59,200 bases of DNA from an uncultured Eubacteriales bacterium (lineage in GTDB: Bacteria; Bacillota; Clostridia; Oscillospirales; Acutalibacteraceae), in assembly GCA_949299505.1 (NCBI GenBank), contig CASGAS010000003.1:1-59200 (forward strand), in the 5' to 3' direction. Of this stretch, positions 14,771 through 22,239 are shown piece after piece (the stretch's first letter is position 1; every line of letters begins with the position of its first letter). The notes under the pieces were generated by a model that saw only the letters and a program-made list of their open reading frames with translations, was not told the DNA's origin and did no database searches. Made by a program: the position numbers and the translations under genes.

Positions 14771-15442
14771 ATGTATCGCATTTTGATTGTGGAGGACGAC
14801 GCCGGCATTGCCGAAGCGGTTGCCGCCGCGCTGGAAAAATGGGACCTGCAAACGCGGACAGTTACGGATTTTCAGCATGTGCTCGCGGAATTTTCCGCGT
14901 ATGACCCGCAGCTTGTGCTGCTGGACATTTCCCTGCCGTTTTACAACGGGTATCATTGGTGCGCCGAAATCCGACGCGTCTCTACCGTCCCCGTTATATT
15001 CCTGTCCTCAGCGGGGGACAATCTCAATATCGTCATGGCCATGAACCTCGGGGCGGACGACTTCGTGGCAAAGCCCTTTGATATGCACGTGCTGACCGCC
15101 AAGGTGCAGGCCGTCCTGCGCCGCGCTTACGATTTCGCCGCAAGCACGCCGGTTTTGGAGCACCGCGGCGCGCTCTTAAACACGGGCGACAATACGTTAA
15201 CGTATGCAGGACGGCAGCTTGCGCTTTCCAAAAACGAATACCGCATTCTCTATACCCTGCTCGAGCAAAAGGGCAAGGTCGTCAGCCGCGAAACGCTGAT
15301 GGAGCGGCTTTGGGAAACGGACAGCTTTGTAGACGAAAACACGCTGACCGTCAACGTCAACCGACTGCGCAAAAAGCTGGACGAAGCGGGCCTTTCGGAT
15401 TTTATTGAGACCCGGCGCGGCATCGGGTATTTGGTGAGGTAG
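14771..15442 (+). CDS. BceR-like OmpR-family response regulator
   Basis: A 223-residue regulator. The receiver domain (1-118) has Asp9/Asp10 for metal, phospho-acceptor Asp52 (Leu-Leu-Asp-Ile-Ser) and Lys101. A winged-helix DNA-binding domain follows from about 128 to 223, ending in the typical Arg-Gly-Ile-Gly-Tyr. ATG 14771 follows GGGAGG; longer versions of the frame begin inside the promoter. It lies 4 nt upstream of the kinase gene. The adjacent ABC pair and the matching operator at 16469 mark it as the regulator of a Bce-type cell-envelope stress module. Confidence 0.93.
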   Translation: MYRILIVEDDAGIAEAVAAALEKWDLQTRTVTDFQHVLAEFSAYDPQLVLLDISLPFYNGYHWCAEIRRVSTVPVIFLSSAGDNLNIVMAMNLGADDFVAKPFDMHVLTAKVQAVLRRAYDFAASTPVLEHRGALLNTGDNTLTYAGRQLALSKNEYRILYTLLEQKGKVVSRETLMERLWETDSFVDENTLTVNVNRLRKKLDEAGLSDFIETRRGIGYLVR

Positions 15443-15446
15443 CGCG

Positions 15447-16439
15447 ATGCGGTTCTGGCTTTCCTATCTGCGGCAGAATAAAACGGGGCTTTTGCTGCTG
15501 CTTCTGTGCACGGCCGTATTCGCGGCGGCTTTTGCGCTTTACGGACTGCCCCTTGGCGCAGTGGGATACCCTGCGGCGGTTTCGGCGGTCATCCTGCTTT
15601 TTGTGCTGCTGTGCAAAGCGCGGCGCGCGTATAAAAAGCACAAAACGCTTACGGCGCTGGCGGGCCGGTCCGCGGCTCTCCTTTCGAACTTTCCGCCGGC
15701 GCAAACCGCCGACGACCGGGATTACCAGGCGATTATCGAAGCGCTCCGAGCCGAGCTGCGCACGATTGAAAACGCGGACGACGCGCGATATCGGGATATG
15801 CTCGATTACTACACTACCTGGGCGCATCAAATCAAAACGCCCATCGCCTCCATGCGCCTGACGCTGGAAAACACGGACGCTGCCGAGGCGCGGCGCATCA
15901 AAGAGGACCTTTTGCGTATCGAGCAGTATGTCGATATGGTCCTGGCCTTTTTGCGTCTGGATGCGGATTCCACAGACTATGTGTTCCGCACCTGCAACCT
16001 CGACGACATCCTGCGCCGGGCGTGCCGCCGGTTTTCGACAACCTTCATCTATAAAAAGCTGCATCTCGAGTTCACGCCGACGCACGCGCAGGTTGTGACC
16101 GATGAAAAATGGCTGCTCTTTGTTGTCGAGCAGCTGCTTTCCAACGCCGTCAAGTATACGCCGCCCGGCGGCACGGTTTCGATTTTTATGCGAAGCCCGC
16201 AGACGCTTTGCATCTGCGACACGGGCTGCGGCATTGACAAGGCCGATTTGCCGCGCATTTTTGAAAAAGGGTATACCGGGCAAAACGGCCGCGCCGAAAA
16301 AAGCGCGACGGGTCTTGGGCTCTATCTTTGCAAGCGGATTTTAACGCAGCTCGGGCACGAAATCAGCGCCGCATCCGAGCCGGGCAAGGGCGCGTGCTTT
16401 ACCGTTGACCTTACGCAGGCGCAGCTGCAGGTCGAATGA
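15447..16439 (+). CDS. BceS-like intramembrane-sensing histidine kinase
   Basis: A 330-residue kinase with two N-terminal membrane helices (about 13-30 and 41-57) separated by only some ten residues, so there is no extracellular sensor domain. This is the architecture of BceS-type kinases that read the state of their partner ABC transporter. The H box Trp-Ala-His-Gln-Ile-Lys-Thr-Pro has phospho-acceptor His127. Downstream are an N box (Leu-Ser-Asn-Ala-Val-Lys-Tyr), a G box (Asp-Thr-Gly-Cys-Gly-Ile) and Gly-Leu-Gly-Leu-Tyr. It is translationally close to the response regulator. It probably senses peptide antibiotics acting on lipid II cycle intermediates. Confidence 0.93.
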   Translation: MRFWLSYLRQNKTGLLLLLLCTAVFAAAFALYGLPLGAVGYPAAVSAVILLFVLLCKARRAYKKHKTLTALAGRSAALLSNFPPAQTADDRDYQAIIEALRAELRTIENADDARYRDMLDYYTTWAHQIKTPIASMRLTLENTDAAEARRIKEDLLRIEQYVDMVLAFLRLDADSTDYVFRTCNLDDILRRACRRFSTTFIYKKLHLEFTPTHAQVVTDEKWLLFVVEQLLSNAVKYTPPGGTVSIFMRSPQTLCICDTGCGIDKADLPRIFEKGYTGQNGRAEKSATGLGLYLCKRILTQLGHEISAASEPGKGACFTVDLTQAQLQVE

Positions 16440-16468
16440 CGCCGGACGCGGCGCGGGATTTTGAAAAT

Positions 16469-16484
16469 CTTACAAAACTGTAAG
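16469..16484. promoter_or_regulatory. BceR-type operator upstream of the ABC genes
   Basis: A perfect inverted repeat CTTACA-aaac-TGTAAG, which fits the TnACA-N4-TGTAA sites known for BceR-like regulators. A second half-site ATGTAAG follows at 16499-16505. A -10 box TACAAT is at 16538-16543 with no good -35, as expected of an activator-dependent promoter. Confidence 0.75.
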
Positions 16485-16586
16485 ATAGACACGGGGAAAT
16501 GTAAGCCGAATCGATGGCGCGCATTTCCCCGCTTTGCTACAATGATGCCGCAAGCCGGGAAACCGGCAAAAAAGGAGGCATGTGCA

Positions 16587-17351
16587 ATGCATATTTTAGA
16601 GGTCACCGATTTGAAAAAGACCTATACCACCCGCTTCGGCGCAAGCTCGGTCGAAGCGCTTCGCAGCGTGACGTTCAGCGTGGCGCAGGGTGAGTACGTC
16701 GCGATTATGGGGGAGTCGGGCTCGGGCAAGACGACGCTTTTGAACATTTTGGCGGCGCTCGACAAGCCGACGGGCGGCAAGGTCGTGCTCGACGGCGTGG
16801 ACCTTTCCGCAATACCGGAATCCGGCGTCGCCGCGTTCCGCCGCGACAATCTGGGCTTTGTTTTTCAGGATTTCAACCTGCTGGACACCTTTTCCCTGCG
16901 CGACAACATCTATTTGCCGCTGGTGCTCGCGGGGAAACCGTACCGGGAAATGGAGGCGGCGCTTCTGCCCATTGCCGAAAAGCTCGGCATAGAAAAGCTG
17001 CTCGACAAATATCCGTACGAGGTCTCGGGCGGGCAAAAGCAGCGCGCGGCCGTCGCGCGGGCGCTGATTGCGCATCCGCGCCTGGTTTTGGCGGACGAGC
17101 CCACCGGCGCGCTCGACTCCAGGGCGACGGACGAGCTTTTAAGCCTGTTTGCCGCCATTAACGCGGGCGGGCAGACCATTTTGATGGTCACGCATTCGGT
17201 GAAGGCGGCCAGCCGCGCGGGACGCGTGCTGTTTATCAAGGACGGCGAGGTGTTCCACCAGATTTACCGCGGCGACAGCACGGACGAGCAGCTGTACGCC
17301 AAGGTCTCGGACACGCTGACCATGCTTGCGACGGGCGGGGTGCGGCAATGA
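16587..17351 (+). CDS. BceA-like ABC transporter ATP-binding protein
   Basis: A 254-residue ATPase of the MacB/LolD/BceA group. Walker A Gly-Glu-Ser-Gly-Ser-Gly-Lys-Thr-Thr is at 42-50, the ABC signature Val-Ser-Gly-Gly-Gln-Lys-Gln-Arg at 146-153 and Walker B with Asp-Glu-Pro-Thr-Gly-Ala-Leu-Asp at 170-177. ATG 16587 is chosen because the protein then begins at the family N-terminus (His-Ile-Leu-Glu-Val) and AAAGGAGG lies upstream. The stop overlaps the ATG of the permease. It powers removal of peptide antibiotics from their membrane target and supplies the flux signal read by the kinase. Confidence 0.95.
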   Translation: MHILEVTDLKKTYTTRFGASSVEALRSVTFSVAQGEYVAIMGESGSGKTTLLNILAALDKPTGGKVVLDGVDLSAIPESGVAAFRRDNLGFVFQDFNLLDTFSLRDNIYLPLVLAGKPYREMEAALLPIAEKLGIEKLLDKYPYEVSGGQKQRAAVARALIAHPRLVLADEPTGALDSRATDELLSLFAAINAGGQTILMVTHSVKAASRAGRVLFIKDGEVFHQIYRGDSTDEQLYAKVSDTLTMLATGGVRQ

Positions 17352-19396
17352 AGCGGGGCCTGTATACAAAGCTCGCGCTTGCGGGCGTTCAAAAGAATAA
17401 AAAGCTTTACCTGCCCTACATTCTCACATGTACCGGCATGGTGATGATGTGCTATATCGTGTCGTTTCTGCAAACGAGCCCCGTGTTCGGCAGCCTGCCC
17501 GGCGGCGATACCGTCCAGGCGTTTTTGGGGTTGGGCTTCGGGGTCATGGCGGTTTTTTCGCTGCTGTTCCTGTTTTATACGAACGCTTTTCTTGTGCGGC
17601 GGCGCAAAATGGAATTCGGGCTGTACAACATCCTCGGCATGGACAAGAAAAACCTTGCGCTGGTTTTGGGAATTGAGTCGCTGCTTGTTACGGGCGTGAC
17701 GCTTCTTGCGGGCCTTTTCTGCGGGGTCCTGTTCTCCAAATTCGCCGAGCTCGGCATCATAAAGCTGTTAAACGGACAGGCGGATTTCCGTTTCTCCGTT
17801 TCGCCGCAGTCGTTGGGCTATACGGCGCTGCTGTTTTTGGGTATTTACCTGCTTTTGTACCTCAACACCCTGCGTCAGCTGCATTTGGCGAATCCCATTG
17901 CGCTGCTGCACAGCGAAAACACGGGTGAAAAGCCGCCGAAGGGCAACGCGCTTTTGGCGCTGCTCGGCGCAGTGCTGCTCGCCGGCGCGTATGTGCTCGC
18001 CGTTTCCATTGAGGACCCGCTTTCCGCAATGCTCTGGTTTTTCGTGGCGGTCATCATGGTCATTCTCGCGACCTATCTGCTGTTCGTTTCCGGCTCGGTT
18101 ACGCTTTGTCGGCTGCTGCAAAAGAATAAACGGTATTATTACAAGACCCGCCACTTTGTCTCCGTCGCCTCCATGCGGTTTCGTATGAAGCGCAACGGCG
18201 CGGGGCTTGCGTCCATCTGCATTTTGTGTACGATGGTGCTTGTCATGATTTCCTCGACCGCGTGCCTGTATATCGGCAAGGAGGACAGCCTGCGCCAGCG
18301 GTTCCCGCGCAACTACAACCTGAATGTCTACGTGGAGTCTTTGGAGATGCTGCACGGCGAGCCCGTCCGGCAGTCGCTTGACGCGCTGGATTCCGTTTGC
18401 GAAAATCACGGCTATGCGCCGCAAAACGTTCTGTCTTATCCGACCGCCGCGTTCGCGGGCTACATGCAGGGCGACCGGGTGCTGCTCGACGAAGCGGACT
18501 TCACGTCCGCGCCGACTACAACGAATCTGTTGGATTTCTGGCAGTTCTTCATCATCTCCTTGGAGGATTACAACCGCTTGATGGGCGCGTCGGAAACGCT
18601 CGCGGAGAATGAGGTCATGGTGTATGTCACAAAAGACCAAAGCTATACGGCGCCGACCTTGACCATTGGTACGGATGCGCCGCTGCAAGTCAAAAAACAG
18701 GCGGAAAGCTTCGCGGACAACGGCGTGGACGCCATGCAGGTCATGGCGAGCATGTATATCATCGTGCCGGACTTTGACGCGGCAGTCGAATGGCTTTCGG
18801 CGCAGCAGGCCGTGGCGGAGCTCAACTACATTTACGCCTTTGACCTTTCTTGCTCGGACGACGCGCAGATTGCTTTGCAGGAGGAAATGGACGCGGCGCT
18901 CACGGCAATCGAAACGCAGGCGGGCGAGGACAGCGGCTTTGCTCTGCAGCTTGAGGGCGTCGCGGCGGAGCGCTCTTTCTTCTACGGGCTGTACGGCGGG
19001 CTGTTTTTCCTGGGAATTTTGCTGGGGATTGTATTCGTCTTTGCGGCCGTGCTGATTATCTATTACAAGCAGGTGTCCGAGGGGTACGAGGACCGTTCGC
19101 GGTTTGAAATCATGCAAAAGGTCGGCATGACCCGCCGGGAAATTCGCCGCAGCGTCAATTCCCAGGTCTTAACGGTGTTTTTCCTGCCGCTTGCGCTCGC
19201 GGGCGTGCACTTAGGCTTCGCGTTCCCGCTGATTCGCAAGCTGCTGCTTATCTTCAGCCTGACGAATTTCCATTTGCTCATATTGGTCACGGTGTGCTGC
19301 TACCTCATTTTCGCGCTGTTTTATACGCTCGTGTACCGCGCCACCTCGCGCGCGTACTATGCGATTGTCAGTGCGAAAGGGGACACGACGGTATAA
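17348..19396 (+). CDS. BceB-like ABC transporter permease (FtsX domains)
   Basis: A 682-residue permease with the Bce layout of ten membrane helices: one at the N-terminus, an FtsX-type block up to about 300, a large extracellular domain (about 310-535) between helices 7 and 8, then three C-terminal helices (about 540-680). The large loop is where BceB-type proteins recognise bacitracin-like or lantibiotic-like compounds. It shares a 4-bp overlap with the ATPase gene. With the regulator and kinase it completes a BceRSAB-type sensing and resistance module; the antibiotic cannot be read from sequence. Confidence 0.94.
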   Translation: MKRGLYTKLALAGVQKNKKLYLPYILTCTGMVMMCYIVSFLQTSPVFGSLPGGDTVQAFLGLGFGVMAVFSLLFLFYTNAFLVRRRKMEFGLYNILGMDKKNLALVLGIESLLVTGVTLLAGLFCGVLFSKFAELGIIKLLNGQADFRFSVSPQSLGYTALLFLGIYLLLYLNTLRQLHLANPIALLHSENTGEKPPKGNALLALLGAVLLAGAYVLAVSIEDPLSAMLWFFVAVIMVILATYLLFVSGSVTLCRLLQKNKRYYYKTRHFVSVASMRFRMKRNGAGLASICILCTMVLVMISSTACLYIGKEDSLRQRFPRNYNLNVYVESLEMLHGEPVRQSLDALDSVCENHGYAPQNVLSYPTAAFAGYMQGDRVLLDEADFTSAPTTTNLLDFWQFFIISLEDYNRLMGASETLAENEVMVYVTKDQSYTAPTLTIGTDAPLQVKKQAESFADNGVDAMQVMASMYIIVPDFDAAVEWLSAQQAVAELNYIYAFDLSCSDDAQIALQEEMDAALTAIETQAGEDSGFALQLEGVAAERSFFYGLYGGLFFLGILLGIVFVFAAVLIIYYKQVSEGYEDRSRFEIMQKVGMTRREIRRSVNSQVLTVFFLPLALAGVHLGFAFPLIRKLLLIFSLTNFHLLILVTVCCYLIFALFYTLVYRATSRAYYAIVSAKGDTTV

Positions 19397-19397
19397 A

Positions 19398-19556
19398 ATG
19401 GGACAAGGGGTGCGCCGGGCGCTCGAACGGCTGACCATTTTCGCGGGACTTGCGGCGGCCGCGATGCTTGCCGTGCCGGCGGGACTGCTCATGGCGCTTG
19501 CGGCGGGCGTCTGGCATTTGACGGACGTGTTGGCTGGGAAAATTATGCGGTCTTAA
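19398..19556 (+). CDS. Small membrane protein encoded directly after the Bce permease
   Basis: A 52-residue ORF whose ATG follows the permease TAA by one base. It has a basic N-terminus (Arg-Arg-x-Leu-Glu-Arg), one hydrophobic helix at about 13-40 rich in Ala, Leu and Gly, and a short basic tail. There is no strong ribosome site (AAGGGG is about 14 nt upstream), so translation may depend on termination at the permease stop. I recognise no family. Its position suggests an accessory subunit of the Bce transporter, which is inference. It could also be chance, but codon use and the start/stop coupling argue for a gene. Confidence 0.55.
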   Translation: MGQGVRRALERLTIFAGLAAAAMLAVPAGLLMALAAGVWHLTDVLAGKIMRS

Positions 19557-19568
19557 AATTTCGCGGCA

Positions 19569-19609
19569 ATTTCGCCCCGGTACGCGGCGCTTGCGCACCG
19601 GGGCGAAAT
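19569..19609 (+). terminator. 13-bp hairpin ending the Bce operon and overlapping the dinB -35 box
   Basis: Positions 19569-19581 pair perfectly with 19597-19609 around a 15-nt loop. No T-run follows. The stem's right arm is the spacer of the following promoter. Confidence 0.5.
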
Positions 19610-19619
19610 ACGGTATACT
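19591..19619 (+). promoter_or_regulatory. Putative sigma-A promoter of dinB
   Basis: TTGCGC (19591-19596), a 17-bp spacer and TATACT (19614-19619). The ATG follows at 19663 behind a GGGAGG site. No LexA-type CGAAC-N4-GTTCG box is visible. Confidence 0.5.
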
Positions 19620-19662
19620 GAATTTATGAAAACAGCCGCGCGGCAGAAGGGAGGCGCTTTGG

Positions 19663-20910
19663 ATGGAACGGCTGGTATTCCACGTGGACGTCAACAGCGC
19701 GTATCTTTCCTGGGCGGCGGCGCAGCGCGTGGCCGAGGGCAAAGACGACCTGCGCCTTGTGCCGTCGGCTGTCGGCGGGGACCCGCAGCGGCGCACCGGG
19801 GTGATTTTGGCAAAATCCATCCCGGCCAAACGTTTCGGCGTGCGCACCGGCGAGCCGGTCGCGCTGGCTTTGCGCAAGTGCCCGCAGCTGGTGCTTGTCG
19901 AGCCGGATTTCAAGCTCTACACCAGCAATTCCCGGGCGTTTATGGACGTCTGCCGCCGGTTCGCGCCCGTTGTCGAGCCGTTCAGCATCGACGAGTGCTT
20001 CCTGGATATGACGGGCACGGGCCACCTGTATCCGGACCCCGTCGCCGTTGCGCATACCATTAAGGACACCATCCGCCGCGAGCTGGGCTTTACCGTCAAC
20101 ATCGGCGTGGCCGAAAACCGGCTGCTGGCGAAAATGGCGAGCGATTTTGAAAAGCCCGACCGCGTGCATACGCTGTTTCACGCGCAAATTCCCGAAAAGC
20201 TCTGGCCGCTGCCGGTCGGCGCGCTGTTTTCCGTCGGGCAGGCGACGGCGAAAAAGCTGGAGAACGCGGGGGTGCGCACCATAGGCGACCTTGCCGCAAT
20301 GCCGCTGTCCGCGCTGCAGCCGCTTGTGGGGAACAAGTGGGGCAGACAGCTGCACGCGTACGCGAACGGCTTGGACGATTCGCCCGTCTCGGACGTTCCG
20401 GAGCAGGCGAAGGGGTACAGCGTTTCGACGACGCTTGAGGCGGACGTGACCGATTTTGCCGTCGCCCATAAAATTCTGCTGGCGCTTGCCGACAGCGTTT
20501 CGTCGCGCCTGCGCGCAGACGGCGCGCGGACGGCGTGCGTGGCGGTGACGACCCGAACGGCGGCGTTTGAGGACCGTTCGCACCAGAAAAAGCTTGCGGC
20601 CCCGACCGACGTGACAAAGGAAATCTATGAAGTGGCAAAGCGGCTTCTTTTTGAGCTTTGGGACGGGAAAACGCCGCTGCGCCTTTTGGGGCTTTCGCTG
20701 ACGCAGATTGACCGCAGCGGCGAGGAGCAGCTGAGCCTGTTTGCGGACGAAGAAAAACAGAAGGCGCGCAAGCTGGACCGCACGCTCGACCAGATTCGCG
20801 GCCGGTTCGGTCTTTCCGCCGTGCAGCGCGGCGCGACGCTCGACGGCGCGCCCGAGGTCGGGAAAAAATACAAAGCGCAGCTCGAAGAGGACCGCAAAAA
20901 GCAAAAATAG
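19663..20910 (+). CDS. dinB: Y-family DNA polymerase IV-like
   Basis: A 415-residue translesion polymerase. The palm begins His-Val-Asp-Val-Asn-Ser-Ala-Tyr (7-14), with metal ligand Asp9 and steric-gate Tyr14. The second catalytic cluster Ser-Ile-Asp-Glu-Cys-Phe has Asp110 and Glu111. Helix-hairpin-helix and little-finger domains follow. The motif Gln-Leu-Ser-Leu-Phe at 356-360 is a beta-clamp-binding pentapeptide, which fits replication-fork access. The first residues match the clostridial 'Pol IV/UmuC' subgroup, slightly longer than E. coli DinB (351). It is single-gene, followed by a strong terminator, so sigG downstream is independently transcribed. Confidence 0.93.
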   Translation: MERLVFHVDVNSAYLSWAAAQRVAEGKDDLRLVPSAVGGDPQRRTGVILAKSIPAKRFGVRTGEPVALALRKCPQLVLVEPDFKLYTSNSRAFMDVCRRFAPVVEPFSIDECFLDMTGTGHLYPDPVAVAHTIKDTIRRELGFTVNIGVAENRLLAKMASDFEKPDRVHTLFHAQIPEKLWPLPVGALFSVGQATAKKLENAGVRTIGDLAAMPLSALQPLVGNKWGRQLHAYANGLDDSPVSDVPEQAKGYSVSTTLEADVTDFAVAHKILLALADSVSSRLRADGARTACVAVTTRTAAFEDRSHQKKLAAPTDVTKEIYEVAKRLLFELWDGKTPLRLLGLSLTQIDRSGEEQLSLFADEEKQKARKLDRTLDQIRGRFGLSAVQRGATLDGAPEVGKKYKAQLEEDRKKQK

Positions 20911-20921
20911 AAGAAAACGAG

Positions 20922-20952
20922 GCGGCGGGTCAAAAGCCCGCCGCGATTTTTG
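20922..20952 (+). terminator. Terminator of dinB
   Basis: GCGGCGGG pairs with CCCGCCGC around a 7-nt loop, followed by GATTTTTG. Confidence 0.88.
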
Positions 20953-20968
20953 TCACCTTTTGCGCCGC

Positions 20969-20999
20969 TGCATGAAGCGGAAAATCCGCGGCCATACTA
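20969..20999 (+). promoter_or_regulatory. Sigma-F/sigma-G-type promoter of sigG
   Basis: TGCATG (20969-20974), an 18-bp spacer and CATACTA (20993-20999) lie 33 bp before the GTG. The -10 is identical to the B. subtilis sigma-G consensus, implying forespore-specific, probably autoregulatory, expression. No sigma-A hexamers fit here. Confidence 0.75.
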
Positions 21000-21032
21000 C
21001 CCTTGTCATTTTTGCGGCAAGGGGCGAGGGCT

Positions 21033-21800
21033 GTGCAGTACAACAAGGTCGAAATCTGCGGCGTGAACACCGCGAAGCTGGAGGTCTTAAAGGAATCGGA
21101 GAAAATGGAGCTGCTTCGCAAAATGCATGAGGGCTCCCCGGCGGCGCGCGACCGCCTTGTGCGCGGGAATCTGCGGCTGGTGCTCAGCGTGATTCAGCGC
21201 TTTTCCAACCGCGGCGAAAACCCGGACGACCTGTTCCAGGTGGGGGTCATTGGCCTGATGAAGGCCATAGACAACTTCGACATCTCCCAAAACGTCCGGT
21301 TTTCGACCTATGCCGTGCCGATGATTATCGGCGAGGTGCGCCGCTATCTGCGCGACAACAACGCCGTGCGCGTCAGCCGCTCGATGCGCGACACCGCCTA
21401 CCACGCGATGCAGGTAAAGGAACGCCTGCAGCGGACGCTTGACCGGGAGCCGACGCTGGAGGAAATCGCCGCCGAGCTGCAGCTGCCCGCAGCGGAGGTC
21501 GTCCTGGCGCTGGAGGCGATTGTCGAGCCGGTCTCTTTGTACGAGCCGGTCTATTCCGACGGCGGCGACACCATTTATGTGATGGACCAGGTCGGCTCGC
21601 CCGAAACGGAGCGGGACTGGATTGACACGCTGGTCATGCGCGAGACGATGGAGCGCCTGTCCGCGCGGGAAAAGAAGATTTTGTACCTGCGCTTTATGAA
21701 AGGACGCACGCAGACCGAGGTCGCGGCGGAAATCGGCATTTCCCAGGCGCAGGTCTCCCGGCTCGAAAAGGGCGCGGTCAAAAAGATTCGCGGCGAATGA
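21033..21800 (+). CDS. sigG: Forespore-specific RNA polymerase sigma factor sigma-G
   Basis: A 255-residue sigma-70-family factor that drives late forespore transcription. The N-terminus Gln-Tyr-Asn-Lys-Val-Glu-Ile-Cys-Gly-Val-Asn-Thr is the signature of SigG. Region 2 (Asp-Asp-Leu-Phe-Gln-Val-Gly at about 62-68, Arg-Phe-Ser-Thr-Tyr-Ala) and region 4 with a C-terminal helix-turn-helix are intact. I chose GTG 21033, preceded by GGGGCGAGG, because homologous proteins begin exactly at this residue; the ATG at 21003 would add ten unrelated residues and sits on the -10. The spoIIGA and sigE genes that often precede sigG are absent here. Confidence 0.96.
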   Translation: MQYNKVEICGVNTAKLEVLKESEKMELLRKMHEGSPAARDRLVRGNLRLVLSVIQRFSNRGENPDDLFQVGVIGLMKAIDNFDISQNVRFSTYAVPMIIGEVRRYLRDNNAVRVSRSMRDTAYHAMQVKERLQRTLDREPTLEEIAAELQLPAAEVVLALEAIVEPVSLYEPVYSDGGDTIYVMDQVGSPETERDWIDTLVMRETMERLSAREKKILYLRFMKGRTQTEVAAEIGISQAQVSRLEKGAVKKIRGE

Positions 21801-21848
21801 CAAGTTGGGTGTTCGCCGCGCATATACTGTTCGCGGAGGTGCTTGCGA

Positions 21849-22151
21849 ATGAATTGCTGCGTCACCGATTTGCGCGACAAGGAAATCATCAATCTCAAGG
21901 ACGGCTGCCGGCTCGGCTGCGTCTGCGACGCGGAGATTGACACCTGTACGGGGCGCGTGCTTGCGCTTATCGTCTTCGGCAAGAACAAGCTGTTCGGCCT
22001 AATGGGCCACGGGCAGGATATCCGCATCGCCTGGGAGGACATTGAGGTCATTGGCGACGATACCATTCTCGTCAGCTTTGACCTGCCCGCCGAATGTAAG
22101 CCGCCCGCCAAAAAGAAAACGCCGCTTGAGGGCTTGTTCCGACAGGGGTAA
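21849..22151 (+). CDS. YlmC/YmxH family PRC-barrel sporulation protein
   Basis: A 100-residue protein with the YlmC/YmxH pattern: Val-Thr-Asp-Leu-Arg-x-Lys-Glu-Ile-Ile-Asn (5-15), then Gly-x-x-Leu-Gly followed by a beta-rich PRC-barrel core with Phe-Gly-Lys at about 43-45. Family members are small sporulation-associated proteins next to sigG in Bacillus and many clostridia; biochemical function is unclear. ATG 21849 follows GGAGGT by 8 nt. It lies 48 bp after sigG and is likely read from the same forespore promoter. Confidence 0.9.
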   Translation: MNCCVTDLRDKEIINLKDGCRLGCVCDAEIDTCTGRVLALIVFGKNKLFGLMGHGQDIRIAWEDIEVIGDDTILVSFDLPAECKPPAKKKTPLEGLFRQG

Positions 22152-22183
22152 GCGGAGGGGCGGCCGCGCGGGAAGCCGCGCAG

Positions 22184-22228
22184 CAAAAAAACCGGGAGGC
22201 GCCGTTTGCTTGGCGCCTCCCGGTTTTG
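22184..22228. terminator. Bidirectional terminator between ylmC and citrate synthase
   Basis: A-run, 13-bp perfect stem (22191-22203 with 22212-22224), then TTTT. Shared by two convergent genes. Confidence 0.92.
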
Positions 22229-22239
22229 TCCAGGTCCTG

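Noticed and set aside
19557..19662. LexA box before dinB
   Set aside because: No CGAAC-N4-GTTCG-like palindrome is present.
20911..21032. ATG at 21003 as start of sigG
   Set aside because: It lies just after the -10 box and adds ten residues absent from the family; GTG 21033 has the ribosome site and the conserved N-terminus.
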